Positions 39,140-47,999 of a DNA stretch of 64,000 bases are shown here, in pieces. Source of the DNA: Trichormus sp. M33_DOE_039 (lineage in GTDB: Bacteria; Cyanobacteriota; Cyanobacteriia; Cyanobacteriales; Nostocaceae); NCBI GenBank assembly GCA_015296085.1, contig DVDT01000021.1:179551-243550 (forward strand), written 5' to 3'. The position numbers and the translations under genes are program-made. How positions within the stretch are numbered: the stretch's first letter is position 1; each line of letters begins with the position of its first letter. Below the pieces are notes generated by a model, which saw nothing but the letters and a program-made list of their open reading frames with translations, searched no databases and had not been told where the DNA came from.

Positions 39140-39454
39140 ATGAAACCCATTAATTGTTTGACATCTGCCTGCCGCTATTGTCGCCACTACAGACCAGAGG
39201 GTCGTCGTGGTGGAAATTGCCAACAGCTGGGCGTACCAGTCCAAGCAAGTTGGAAGGCTTGTTCTTTAGCACTACCACCTTTTGCCCCTTCTTGGGAAAC
39301 GCTGGAAGATGCTTGGAGCTTACCGGATGCTACACCAGTTTTAAATAAATCAGATTGTCAAATATCAAGTTTAGACAACACTACTTTTGTTCCTGCTCAG
39401 GAAAAGACTGCCTCCACTTCTGAACAAACAAAAGTTGAGACAGTATTCATCTAA
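39140..39454 (+). CDS. Small Cys-rich protein of unknown function
   Basis: 104 residues. The first 45 residues hold six cysteines in the pattern C-x4-C-x2-C...C...C (CLTSACRYCRHYRPEGRRGG, then NCQQL and KACSLALPPF). The C-terminal half is acidic and disordered-looking. The cysteines could bind zinc or an Fe-S cluster. A second ATG ten bases earlier gives only a seven-codon peptide. A strong terminator follows about 95 bases later. I do not recognise the family. Confidence 0.75.
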   Translation: MKPINCLTSACRYCRHYRPEGRRGGNCQQLGVPVQASWKACSLALPPFAPSWETLEDAWSLPDATPVLNKSDCQISSLDNTTFVPAQEKTASTSEQTKVETVFI

Positions 39455-39939
39455 TCATCCATCATATTAACTGACTGAATGTGCATACTGCATCAAATTA
39501 AAATTTGATTTTAAAATTTCTAGTGCTGTAGGGTTAAATATTTATAATGATCGCACCTCTAGGCAGGGTGCGATTTTTTAGTTTTGTATCATGCTGAGTC
39601 AATCAGCTGCTGCACAGCGCGATCGCCTACACTGACGCGTAGCCCATTATAATCACAACTGTTAAACCGGACATGATCTAAACCTACATTTTGCTGTGGG
39701 AAGAATCACACCATCGCTATGCTAGTTGGTGTAGCACTAGTTGGCAACATTCAATGCAACTATTGCGACCGCAAAATTTTACTACATGAAGATAGTTGCG
39801 TTTCGGCACAAAAGCTTTATCTGCAATGCTGCTTTACCAAGATTAGCTTGAGAAATTTGGCTTAACAGAGAAAATCGCCGCAATATAACTTGCAGCAAAA
39901 TTTAAAACTCCAAATTGGCATGAGGGCAGAATTTAGGCT
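39455..39939. other. Intergenic region with one terminator
   Basis: About 485 bases. Holds the terminator at 39550 and otherwise nothing I can support. A 48-codon Cys-containing frame at 39719-39865 lacks a ribosome site. Confidence 0.5.
39550..39580 (+). terminator. Strong rho-independent terminator
   Basis: ATCGCACC and GGTGCGAT form an 8-bp stem, followed at once by TTTTTAG. Confidence 0.9.
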
Positions 39940-40773
39940 TTAAGGTAGCCAGGGAAAATTGCGAAAATTCGGCGATCTTTTTTCCAGAAAAGCTTGCTTA
40001 CCCTCTGAGCCTTCTTCTGTCATGTAATATAACAAGGTGGCATTACCAGCCAGTTCTTGTAAACCAGCTTGTCCATCACAATCAGCATTAAAGGCAGCTT
40101 TCAAACAACGAATAGCAATAGGACTTTTTTCTAAAATTTCTTGCGCCCATTTAATTCCTTCTGTTTCCAATTCATTAATCGGCACAACACAATTTACCAA
40201 CCCCATTTCTAAAGCTTGTTGAGCATCATATTGACGGCAGAGAAACCAAATTTCTCGTGCTTTTTTTTGTCCAACTATACGAGCAAGATAACTAGCACCA
40301 AAACCGCCATCAAAGCTCCCAACTTTAGGGCCTGTTTGTCCAAAAATGGCATTATCTGCGGCAATGGTAAGGTCGCAAATTAAGTGTAGAACGTGTCCAC
40401 CACCGATCGCATATCCAGCAACAAGGGCAATTACGACTTTCGGCATGGAACGAATTAGACGCTGTAAATCCAAGACATTCAAGCGAGGAACACCAGCATC
40501 ATCCACATAGCCAGCTTGTCCTCTTACACTTTGGTCACCACCTGCGCAGAAAGCGTATTTGCCATCAGTATGTGGGCCTATTCCAGTGAATAAAACTACA
40601 CCAATACTAGTATCTTCACGAGCATCACAAAAAGCATCGTAAAGTTCAAAGACGGTTTTAGGTCGAAAAGCATTACGTTTATGGGGACGGTTGATGGTGA
40701 TTTTGGCAATCCCATCGGTTTTATGATACAGAATATCTTCGTAGGTTTTGACAGATTTCCAGTTGATTTGCAT
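39940..40773 (-). CDS. menB: 1,4-dihydroxy-2-naphthoyl-CoA synthase
   Basis: 277 residues from ATG 40773 ([20 protein letters not shown]). A 27-codon upstream extension is not conserved-looking. A crotonase-fold enzyme that cyclises O-succinylbenzoyl-CoA in phylloquinone synthesis, which supplies photosystem I. The oxyanion-hole and active-site segments [32 protein letters not shown] and [19 protein letters not shown] are the MenB type. Full length. Confidence 0.95.
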   Translation of the reverse strand: MQINWKSVKTYEDILYHKTDGIAKITINRPHKRNAFRPKTVFELYDAFCDAREDTSIGVVLFTGIGPHTDGKYAFCAGGDQSVRGQAGYVDDAGVPRLNVLDLQRLIRSMPKVVIALVAGYAIGGGHVLHLICDLTIAADNAIFGQTGPKVGSFDGGFGASYLARIVGQKKAREIWFLCRQYDAQQALEMGLVNCVVPINELETEGIKWAQEILEKSPIAIRCLKAAFNADCDGQAGLQELAGNATLLYYMTEEGSEGKQAFLEKRSPNFRNFPWLP

Positions 40774-40953
40774 GGGAATTAAGTCCGCTCCGGTGCTTGA
40801 GAATTTTACCAAGAAAGGTGAAAGGCAATAGCATCCAGCGGCTAACGTTGACAATCTTTAGGGAAAACTCTACAACTACCTGATTAATTGATAGGATTTG
40901 GATTGTGTTCATCCTCGTTTCCCATCATCTTCTTTGTGAGTTTTGAATTTTCT

Positions 40954-41286
40954 ATGACGTTGGCACTAGGCATGATCGAAGTTTATGGTGTTCCTACAGC
41001 AATAGAAGTGGGAGATGCTATGTGTAAAGCTGCCCGTGTCACATTGGTGGGATACGAAAATACTGATTTAGGACGTATTACAGTCCTGATTCGAGGAGAA
41101 GTAGGTGAAGTCAATGTTGCCATCAAAGCCGGATTAGATGCCATTAGCCGAGTTAATGGCGGTGAGTGGCTGGCTGATCACATTATTCCGCGTCCCCATG
41201 AAAACTTAGAATATGTTTTACCCATTCATCGCAGTGCTAGTGTAGATAATTTCAGTGCAGATATCCGCTTTTCCCCACCTTTATAA
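40954..41286 (+). CDS. Divergent CcmK carboxysome shell protein (possible CcmK6 class)
   Basis: 110 residues from ATG 40954 (MTLALGMIEVYGVPTAIEVG). A single BMC domain that would form a shell hexamer. [13 protein letters not shown] is shared with CcmK1/K2 but the pore loop reads YENTDLGRITV where they have [11 protein letters not shown] (K1) or [11 protein letters not shown] (K2). It is a solitary gene between menB and cupB, 5.6 kb from the main operon. I recall a CcmK6 class defined in heterocystous cyanobacteria. Assignment to it needs a tree. Likely alters shell permeability (inference). Confidence 0.85.
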   Translation: MTLALGMIEVYGVPTAIEVGDAMCKAARVTLVGYENTDLGRITVLIRGEVGEVNVAIKAGLDAISRVNGGEWLADHIIPRPHENLEYVLPIHRSASVDNFSADIRFSPPL

Positions 41287-41364
41287 AAAATCACAGGTGA
41301 CTAAAAAGTACTAACTTATGAGCGAAATCAAGGGCTGAAGTATCTGAATCTTGATAACTAACAC

Positions 41365-42492
41365 CTATTTATTGACATTGAGCAACTGCGAAGTTTTGAG
41401 CCTCTCCATCCATTTTTCTAAATAGACTCGATTAGCTTCTTGCTCAGATAGTTCTTGGCTATCAGCAGGATAAGGCATCAATCCCAAAATCGCTGCTGTG
41501 GTCACACAAAACATTGACTTTTGGAAAGTCATACAAATCTGCACCCGCAAATCATCTTCACCTCTGAGACTGCGCCGATAAACTTCGTGCAGATATTCTG
41601 GTAAATAATGACGCATATCCTGCATTAATAGTGTGGGGGGAATACCTGCACCACCGATGGGCAAAGGATCAGCATATAATGCCCCGTACTGGAATCGGGC
41701 TTGATCGGGTGGCACTTGATATGCTTGAGCATTGTAAGAAACTGTTCCCAAAAATGGAGTCCCTCTAAAGAAAACTGCTTCTACATAAGGTACTGCTGTA
41801 TCTGCTAAAAAAGTCAACCCTAAGCTTTGAGGAATGATTTCATAGACTTTTTGATTAATTTTCACAGAGTAGGTAATTGGCTTTAAGGCATCTGCCACTA
41901 ACCCGGCTTTAATATGGTCTACAACTTGAGGAATTGTTTTAATTTCACCCCGGTCATAGCAGTCTGATAAGTCGAGGAAAATATCAGCCATGACGCGCCA
42001 AAATTGCCCTAAGCCACTGTAGTAGGCTGAGACACGTAACTGTTCAATTAAAAAGTCGGGAAACAGTTGATTCAACCCCATCACCAAGGGATTGGTTGCA
42101 AATTTTGCTTTGATCACTGCTTGCGCTCTTTGTTGAAATTCTTTGGTATCTAAATAAGCATCTAAACCGCCGCCACCATGCCACATCATGGATTTCATGC
42201 AATATTCAGCATACTCAAAATTGATTCTGTCGTGCCACCAATGGCGGAGTAGCTTTTGAAAAGTGATTTCGCCATTGAAATATTTAAAAAACGGAAAGAA
42301 AACTAAAAATTGATTCTCAGCAATATAAATTAGATTTTTAGAATAAGCATCTAAAACTACACCATAACTTTTGAGAATACCCACAACTTCTAAAACATTT
42401 TGTGGACTATCTGCAAGTAAGGCTTGGCCTGTTTGTAGACGTTCAATATACTCAATTAAGGGATGATTTGGCTTGTTTCTAATAGTTACCAT
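41365..42492 (-). CDS. cupB: CO2 hydration protein of NDH-1MS' (CupB/ChpX)
   Basis: 375 residues from ATG 42492, which stands eight bases after GGGAG. The ATG five codons upstream overlaps that site. The CO2 hydration family pattern includes MMWHGGGGLDAYLD, RVMADIFLDLSDCYDRGEI and YGALYADPLPIGGAG. Together with specific NdhD and NdhF subunits it hydrates CO2 to bicarbonate at the thylakoid NDH-1 complex. The neighbours ndhD and ndhF, without an adjacent inducible regulator, favour the constitutive CupB over CupA. It lies 147 bases downstream of ndhD. Confidence 0.92.
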   Translation of the reverse strand: MVTIRNKPNHPLIEYIERLQTGQALLADSPQNVLEVVGILKSYGVVLDAYSKNLIYIAENQFLVFFPFFKYFNGEITFQKLLRHWWHDRINFEYAEYCMKSMMWHGGGGLDAYLDTKEFQQRAQAVIKAKFATNPLVMGLNQLFPDFLIEQLRVSAYYSGLGQFWRVMADIFLDLSDCYDRGEIKTIPQVVDHIKAGLVADALKPITYSVKINQKVYEIIPQSLGLTFLADTAVPYVEAVFFRGTPFLGTVSYNAQAYQVPPDQARFQYGALYADPLPIGGAGIPPTLLMQDMRHYLPEYLHEVYRRSLRGEDDLRVQICMTFQKSMFCVTTAAILGLMPYPADSQELSEQEANRVYLEKWMERLKTSQLLNVNK

Positions 42493-42639
42493 TTTCCATG
42501 CTCCCAATAAAAGTTTTTTTAAATGATTTTTATTAATTCTGAATATTTAGCAATGAGTAATAAATTTCTTCCTACTCATTACTAATCATCGAAAATTAAG
42601 CTTCATATAGGTAGCAAAGACCACCCATGAGCAACAGAT

Positions 42640-44142
42640 TTAGCTTTTGCTTTGTGTTTGACTTAAAGAGACTGTGGCCACTCTATGTTCTACGCTGGCC
42701 ATAGCTGTAACTGTAGGTTCACTCCAATGTATTAACCAAGCTGGTTGGATACCAAAAATGAGAATTAAGGCTGCTAATACAATAGCTGGTGCGCGATCGC
42801 TCCAGTAAACTCTCGGTAGGTTGATCACTTGCTCAGACAACCGCCCAAAAAAGGCACGGTTAACCAGAATTAAGAAATAAACTGCCGTTAAACCTGTACC
42901 AATCATGGATAACAAGGTTTGTATGGGAAATACAACAAAACTACCCCGAAATACAATAAATTCGGAAATGAACCCTACCATTCCGGGAGTACCAGCACTA
43001 GCCATCACGCCTAAGATCATCAAGCTACCAATGACAGGTAGACCTCGTTCTGGGTTCAGCAGTCCACGAATCATATTTAAATCACGGCTACCAGCTTTTT
43101 TGTACACAACTCCCACCAACAAAAACAGCATGGCAGAAATTAAACCGTGGCTGATCATCTGCATGACAGCACCCAGTGTGCTTAACGGTGTTGCGGCGGC
43201 GGCGGCTAGTAATATATAGCCCATGTGACCAATTGAACTATAGGCTACCATTTTCTTCATATCAGTTTGAGCGATCGCACAGGATGAGCCATACAATACA
43301 CTCACCACTGCCCACACGGCTAACCAAGGGGCTAAATATTCCCAAGCTGTCGGTAATAAGTTCATCCCAAACCGCAATAAGCCATAAGTTCCCAATTTCA
43401 ACAGCACACCTGCCAGTAGCACGGAAATCGGTGTAGAAGCTTCAACGTGAGCGTCTGGCAACCAAGTGTGAAAAGGAACTAACGGCATTTTAATGCCAAA
43501 GCCAATGAGAATTCCCCCCAGAAGTAGTAGTTGGGTAGCTAAGGGTAGACTCTTGAGATCAATTGTTGTTAAGGCAAAGCTGTTAGCACCACTCAACCAC
43601 ACCATTCCCAGGAAACTGGCTAGAATCAGAATTCCAGAAACAGCAGTATAAATGAGAAATTTTGTGGCCGCATAACCCCGTTTTGCCCCTCCCCAAATGC
43701 CAATGAGTAGATAAAGGGGAATCAGTTCTAACTCATAAAACAGGAAAAACAGTAGTAAGTCTTGAGCCAGAAATGCACCTGCTACTCCAGCACTCAATAC
43801 CAAAATTAAGGAGTAATAAAATCGAGGACGTTGTAGAGATTCGTCGCTGCTGTAAATGGCTATAGCAGTTAATAAACCGTTTAACAACAGCAAAGGTAAA
43901 GATAAGCCATCTACTCCCAGATTATAGTTCAATCCCAAGGTATCTATCCAGGGTAAAAACTCACTAAACTGCTGGCTGGCTTCCCCTGGATTAAACTGGC
44001 TGGCGAGGAACACAGTCCACCAAAAAATTAACCCAGCAAAAATCAAAGCCACACTCCGGGAAATTTTCCCATTCACGCCAGCAGGTAATAAACCAACTAA
44101 CAACGCACCCAATAAAGGGGCAAAAATTAAGGCACTCAGCAT
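42640..44142 (-). CDS. ndhD4: NDH-1 subunit NdhD (NdhD4 type)
   Basis: 500 residues from ATG 44142 (MLSALIFAPLLGALLVGLLP). Proton-pumping membrane subunit with about 14 helices. Conserved TM7-8 lysine region GYAATKFLIYTAVSG, GIKMPLVPFHTWLPDAHVEA and SSIGHMGYILLAAAAATPL. The frame is open 65 codons further upstream, but that stretch is repeat DNA (APRQLLLGKPLRSRHCLP and so on) and not part of the family. Assigned as NdhD4 because cupB is adjacent. Confidence 0.93.
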   Translation of the reverse strand: MLSALIFAPLLGALLVGLLPAGVNGKISRSVALIFAGLIFWWTVFLASQFNPGEASQQFSEFLPWIDTLGLNYNLGVDGLSLPLLLLNGLLTAIAIYSSDESLQRPRFYYSLILVLSAGVAGAFLAQDLLLFFLFYELELIPLYLLIGIWGGAKRGYAATKFLIYTAVSGILILASFLGMVWLSGANSFALTTIDLKSLPLATQLLLLGGILIGFGIKMPLVPFHTWLPDAHVEASTPISVLLAGVLLKLGTYGLLRFGMNLLPTAWEYLAPWLAVWAVVSVLYGSSCAIAQTDMKKMVAYSSIGHMGYILLAAAAATPLSTLGAVMQMISHGLISAMLFLLVGVVYKKAGSRDLNMIRGLLNPERGLPVIGSLMILGVMASAGTPGMVGFISEFIVFRGSFVVFPIQTLLSMIGTGLTAVYFLILVNRAFFGRLSEQVINLPRVYWSDRAPAIVLAALILIFGIQPAWLIHWSEPTVTAMASVEHRVATVSLSQTQSKS

Positions 44143-44214
44143 AAGGAAGGGGACGGGGGATAAGGGACTAGGGATTGGGGAACTCGAGACCCCCTCTGGG
44201 GATAAGGGGCAATG

Positions 44215-44292
44215 GGGACTGAGGAGTAGGAGAAGAGGGTAGGGGAGGCAGTGACGGCTACGCAGGGGTTTCCCCAGGAGCAACTGCCGTGG
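44215..44292. repeat. Palindromic repeat between ndhF and ndhD
   Basis: GGGGAGGCAGTGACGGCTAC, GGGGTTTCCCC and AGCAACTGCCGTGGA carry the same end and core words as the repeats at 8.2, 22.5 and 29.3 kb. It is open in the ndhD frame and creates a false N-terminal extension. Confidence 0.7.
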
Positions 44293-44321
44293 AGCAGGGG
44301 TAGCAGGGGAATAAAAATCCA

Positions 44322-44349
44322 ATGCCCAATGCCCCATGCCCCATGCCCA
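44322..44349. repeat. STRR heptamers (ATGCCCM)
   Basis: Four units, ATGCCCA, ATGCCCC, ATGCCCC, ATGCCCA, directly after the ndhF stop codon. Confidence 0.8.
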
Positions 44350-44356
44350 TTCAGCA

Positions 44357-46213
44357 TTAAAAAGGCAACTTATCTAGTAAACCTAATGACCAGCTAATGA
44401 AAAATGCGAGGACGCTAACTACTGCGAGGATGGTCAACATATAACCTTGAGATTGACCGGAAATGCTGTATTTTAAGCCTTGCCCACTTAAAATCGTGGC
44501 AAAACCAACTAAGTTAACTAAACCATCAACTAAATAGCGATCGCTCCAAGCGGAAATTTTCGATAGGATGGCTACTGCACTCACTATAGTGACGCGATAA
44601 ATTCGGTCAATGTAAAAGTCATAACCCAATAAGTCTTGCACCATGCGCCAAGCCATGATTCTCGACCGAGACCAAGCTTTGTGCAGATAAATAGTTGATC
44701 CAATTACTACACCCGCTACTGTAGAAGAAACCAATACTAAAACTACATACCAATCAATACTTTCCCACGCAGGTAGCAAGTACCATTGCTGTAGCATTAA
44801 AGGTAGTAGTAAGGTCACAATGATCAGTGAAACCATTGGGAAAGCCATTGGCCAGCCAACTTCCGGGGCGCGACGGGTTTTTTGTTGTGGTTTACCCCAA
44901 AACACTAATCTAAATACCCGTGTTAAGTTTAAAGCTGTTAAGCCATTAACTAAAATGAGAATGGCAATCACCCAAGGACTGACTCTGACTAAGCCATCAG
45001 CCCAAGCTAGCATGGCCCAAAAGCTTCCTAGCGGTAGGAGTGTCACCATACCTGCTGAACCAACTACATAAGCAGTAGTAGTTGCTGGCATCCTAGACCA
45101 CAAACCACCCATTTCTGTTAAGTCCTGACTGTGGGTGGTGAAAATCACTGAGCCAGAACTCATAAATAATAATGCTTTAGCGATCGCATGGGTTAACAGC
45201 AGCATCAAAGCTACACCACCCTGCTGTAAACCCACCGCTAAAAATACCAATCCCATGTAAGCACTAGTAGAGTGCGATAAGGCCCGTTTAATGTCAGTTT
45301 GAGCCAGAGAAACTAAACTTGCTCCTACTGCTGTGATGCTACCTATGATGAGTAAAGCGTTTAATGCTATGGGGGAGAGAGCAAGAATTGGTTGTAATTT
45401 ATACAATAAATAAGCACCACCCGCTACGACCAAAGAGTTCCGCATTACTGAAGCCGGGTTAGGGCCTTCCATTGCTTCATCTAACCACAGATGCAAGGGG
45501 AACTGAGCGCATTTGCCTGCTGGCCCTGCAATCAAAGCTAAACCTAACAAAGTTGATGTTATTGGGTCTAAATTTGCAGTTTGTACCCACTCATATAGAT
45601 CAGAAAAGTTCAAACTACCCGCTAATGTAGAAAGTGTTACTACTGCCATGAGTAGTAATAAATCTCCAACCCGCTTTGTCCAAAAGGCATCTCTAGCTGC
45701 TGTCACGACTAGGGGTTGTGCGTACCAAAATCCTACGAGCAAGTAGGTAGAAAGTGTCAAAACTTCTAAAAGTGCATAACTGAGAAACAAGGAGTCGCTA
45801 ATGGCTAAACCACTGAGTGCGGCTTCAAAAAATCCAATCAGTCCAAAGAACCGTGCTAAAGCCCAGTCTTTTTCCATATAGCCTAGGGCATAGATTTGCG
45901 CTAGTAAACTCAGCGCAGTGATTAATACTGTAGCCCCAATACTCACGGCTGAGAATTCCAATGCAAAGGATAAATTGAAATCGGCAGCTTGGAACCAGGT
46001 AATTACCCAGGTTTCTTGTTCTCTGTTCCAAATATCCTTAAATACTAAGAGACTATGGGCAAAAGCAAACAGGGTCGTCAACAAGTTGAAATATGCCGCA
46101 GGTCTTGGCCCTGTTTTCCGGATAATTCCCATTGTCCACGGCAAGGTTAAAAGTGCGCCAATTAAACTATAAAAAGGCACACACCAACTTGTTACGAATA
46201 GAAACTGATTCAT
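44357..46213 (-). CDS. ndhF4: NDH-1 subunit NdhF (NdhF4 type)
   Basis: 618 residues. The largest proton-pumping antiporter-like membrane subunit. GYMEKDWALARFFGLIGFFE, SYALLEVLTLSTYLLVGFW, KCAQFPLHLWLDEAMEGPNP and SHSTSAYMGLVFLAVGLQQG are the conserved segments with the functional Lys and His. The C-terminal helix region is the short cyanobacterial CO2-uptake type. First gene of the ndhF-ndhD-cupB unit, divergent from the carboxysome operon 655 bases away. Confidence 0.93.
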   Translation of the reverse strand: MNQFLFVTSWCVPFYSLIGALLTLPWTMGIIRKTGPRPAAYFNLLTTLFAFAHSLLVFKDIWNREQETWVITWFQAADFNLSFALEFSAVSIGATVLITALSLLAQIYALGYMEKDWALARFFGLIGFFEAALSGLAISDSLFLSYALLEVLTLSTYLLVGFWYAQPLVVTAARDAFWTKRVGDLLLLMAVVTLSTLAGSLNFSDLYEWVQTANLDPITSTLLGLALIAGPAGKCAQFPLHLWLDEAMEGPNPASVMRNSLVVAGGAYLLYKLQPILALSPIALNALLIIGSITAVGASLVSLAQTDIKRALSHSTSAYMGLVFLAVGLQQGGVALMLLLTHAIAKALLFMSSGSVIFTTHSQDLTEMGGLWSRMPATTTAYVVGSAGMVTLLPLGSFWAMLAWADGLVRVSPWVIAILILVNGLTALNLTRVFRLVFWGKPQQKTRRAPEVGWPMAFPMVSLIIVTLLLPLMLQQWYLLPAWESIDWYVVLVLVSSTVAGVVIGSTIYLHKAWSRSRIMAWRMVQDLLGYDFYIDRIYRVTIVSAVAILSKISAWSDRYLVDGLVNLVGFATILSGQGLKYSISGQSQGYMLTILAVVSVLAFFISWSLGLLDKLPF

Positions 46214-46868
46214 TTAGATTTCCCTTGAAGACTCAGCCTTAATTTTTTTTAAACCCTTAAAATAATCATTTACTAAAAAAAAATAACCTATGCTAAAAAC
46301 TAGGTTTTTTTAATTTTTTCCCTCTACTTGGGATTGAGTATGTTTTACTTACACATGCCCTCATAAAATTGCAGTTAAACTCAAATTCATTGAGAATAAA
46401 ACAATTTCATTCCGCATATTTTTGATTGTTTAATGTCTTCATTTCTACCTTGAGAACATAATTTTATAACGCTTATTTAAAAAACTTATGTGATTTCTAT
46501 TTAATCTTGCTGCCAACTACAAAGCTGGGGAAAATCAGAGACTAAAAAATTTACAGGCTCTTATTGTTCCCTTCCAGACAGGATTCACCTAGACTATGAA
46601 TATCTTTTCAGAAATGTAATAAAAAAATTATAAAGCACAAGTGGTTGCTCTAGTAATCCGTAAACTTTGATTGAACAGAGTACAGGTACAAAATTTTGTT
46701 AAGTTTTTTAAAACTTTTTTATTATAAACTATTATACTAATTTATATTGCCAGGGATGCCAAGCTTTTCTATGCTTATTTTGGAAGTGTTTTTTAGCTCA
46801 AGATGAGCTTCCCCGTCAGAATTTTCAAACCACAGTACTGATTGGATTAATTTTTTAGGAGATATGGG
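46214..46868. promoter_or_regulatory. Divergent promoter region, ndhF4 and ccm operon
   Basis: 655 AT-rich bases between the two carbon-concentrating operons. No gene. It holds a hairpin at 46285-46306 and must contain promoters for both operons. I cannot place -10 or RbcR/CcmR sites with confidence. AGGAG at 46857-46861 is the ccmK2 ribosome site. Confidence 0.6.
46285..46306. terminator. Bidirectional terminator-like hairpin
   Basis: AACCTA-TGCTAAAAAC-TAGGTT with a T run on the plus strand (TTTTTTTAATTTTTT) and, because A runs flank the other side, a T run on the minus strand too. It could insulate the divergent operons or cause early termination. Confidence 0.55.
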
Positions 46869-47177
46869 ATGCCAATTGCAGTTGGAATGATTGAGACCAA
46901 GGGATTTCCCGCAGTAGTAGAAGCAGCAGACGCAATGGTGAAAGCTGCCCGCGTAACTTTGGTAGGATATGAAAAAATCGGTAGTGCTAGAGTCACCGTC
47001 ATTGTGCGTGGAGACGTATCTGAGGTACAAGCCTCAGTAGCAGCAGGTATCGAAGCAGCTAGAAGAGTCAATGGTGGTGAAGTTGTATCAACTCACATTA
47101 TTGCCCGCCCCCACGAAAACTTAGAATACGTCTTACCGATTCGTTACACGGAAGCTGTTGAACAGTTCCGTACCTAA
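46869..47177 (+). CDS. ccmK2: Carboxysome shell hexamer CcmK2
   Basis: 102 residues, one BMC domain. Main beta-carboxysome facet protein. [20 protein letters not shown], pore loop [12 protein letters not shown] and [18 protein letters not shown] are diagnostic. The short C-terminus (EQFRT) and first position in the operon match CcmK2 rather than CcmK1. An ATG at 46864 lies out of frame and closer to the ribosome site but leads nowhere. Confidence 0.95.
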   Translation: MPIAVGMIETKGFPAVVEAADAMVKAARVTLVGYEKIGSARVTVIVRGDVSEVQASVAAGIEAARRVNGGEVVSTHIIARPHENLEYVLPIRYTEAVEQFRT

Positions 47178-47267
47178 AAACTGAGTTAAAAAACTCATTA
47201 ACGGGGTTGCCTTCTTGAGCATTACTCAAAGTCCATGAGCTAAAAATTTATTCAGGAATCAAAGCAA

Positions 47268-47612
47268 ATGTCAATTGCAGTGGGAATGGTAGAAACGCTA
47301 GGCTTTCCAGCAGTAGTAGAAGCAGCAGATGCGATGGTGAAAGCTGCTCGTGTCACCTTAGTAGGCTACGAAAAAATTGGTAGTGGTCGGGTGACTGTCA
47401 TTGTCAGAGGCGATGTATCAGAAGTTCAAGCATCTGTAGCAGCAGGTGTTGAATCAGTCAAGCGAGTCAACGGTGGACAAGTTTTGTCTACTCACATCAT
47501 TGCTCGTCCTCACGAGAACTTAGAGTACGTTCTCCCAATTCGTTATACCGAAGATGTAGAGCAATTCCGGGAAAATGTGAACGCAATTCGTCCCTTCGGT
47601 AGAAGACCATAA
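47268..47612 (+). CDS. ccmK1: Carboxysome shell hexamer CcmK1
   Basis: 114 residues, closely similar to the preceding CcmK2 ([35 protein letters not shown]) but with a longer basic C-terminus ([13 protein letters not shown]), the usual difference for CcmK1. Forms hexameric facets and may mix with CcmK2. Clearly a tandem duplicate. It lies six bases from ccmL. Confidence 0.95.
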   Translation: MSIAVGMVETLGFPAVVEAADAMVKAARVTLVGYEKIGSGRVTVIVRGDVSEVQASVAAGVESVKRVNGGQVLSTHIIARPHENLEYVLPIRYTEDVEQFRENVNAIRPFGRRP

Positions 47613-47618
47613 TTAAGA

Positions 47619-47921
47619 ATGCAAATTGCCAAAGTGCGTGGCACAGTAGTTAGCACACAAAAAGAACCTAGTCTTAGAGGTGTGAAGCTACTGTTGTTGC
47701 AATTAGTAGATGAAGCAGGCAACCTCCTGCCTAAATACGAGGTAGCAGCAGATAGCGTGGGCGCAGGAGTAGATGAGTGGGTATTGATCAGCCGTGGTAG
47801 TGCGGCCCGTCAAGTACCTGGAAATGAGCAGCGTCCATTGGATGCAGCAGTAGTGGCGATAATTGATACTATTCACGTAGAAGATCGTCTTATTTACAGC
47901 AAGAAAGACCAATACAGGTAG
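47619..47921 (+). CDS. ccmL: Carboxysome vertex pentamer CcmL
   Basis: 100 residues of the BMC-P/EutN family (MQIAKVRGTVVSTQKEPSLR, GAGVDEWVLISRGSAARQV, DAAVVAIIDTIHV). Pentamers cap the icosahedral vertices and close the shell. Expected to be made in low amount. The stop codon overlaps the first base pair of an STRR array. Confidence 0.96.
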   Translation: MQIAKVRGTVVSTQKEPSLRGVKLLLLQLVDEAGNLLPKYEVAADSVGAGVDEWVLISRGSAARQVPGNEQRPLDAAVVAIIDTIHVEDRLIYSKKDQYR

Positions 47922-47947
47922 TCAACAGTCAACGGTCAACAGTTAAA
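47920..47947. repeat. STRR heptamers between ccmL and ccmM, with hairpin potential
   Basis: AGTCAAC twice, GGTCAAC, AGTTAAA, starting inside the ccmL stop codon. Downstream ATTGACTATAGACTATTGAC offers complementary TTGACT segments, so the RNA could fold into a hairpin ahead of ccmM. Confidence 0.8.
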
Positions 47948-47999
47948 TTTTTATTGACTATAGACTATTGACTAAATCTTAATCAGGAGGAATCTCGCG

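Noticed and set aside
39719..39865. 48-codon Cys-containing frame (CNYCDRKILLHEDSC)
   Set aside because: Suggestive cysteines but no ribosome site or family. Too short to support.
40774..40854. 27-codon N-terminal extension of menB
   Set aside because: Does not resemble MenB N-termini. [14 protein letters not shown] at 40773 is the expected start.
44143..44337. 65-codon N-terminal extension of ndhD
   Set aside because: It is encoded by repeats and heptamers and does not match NdhD. The start at 44142 does.
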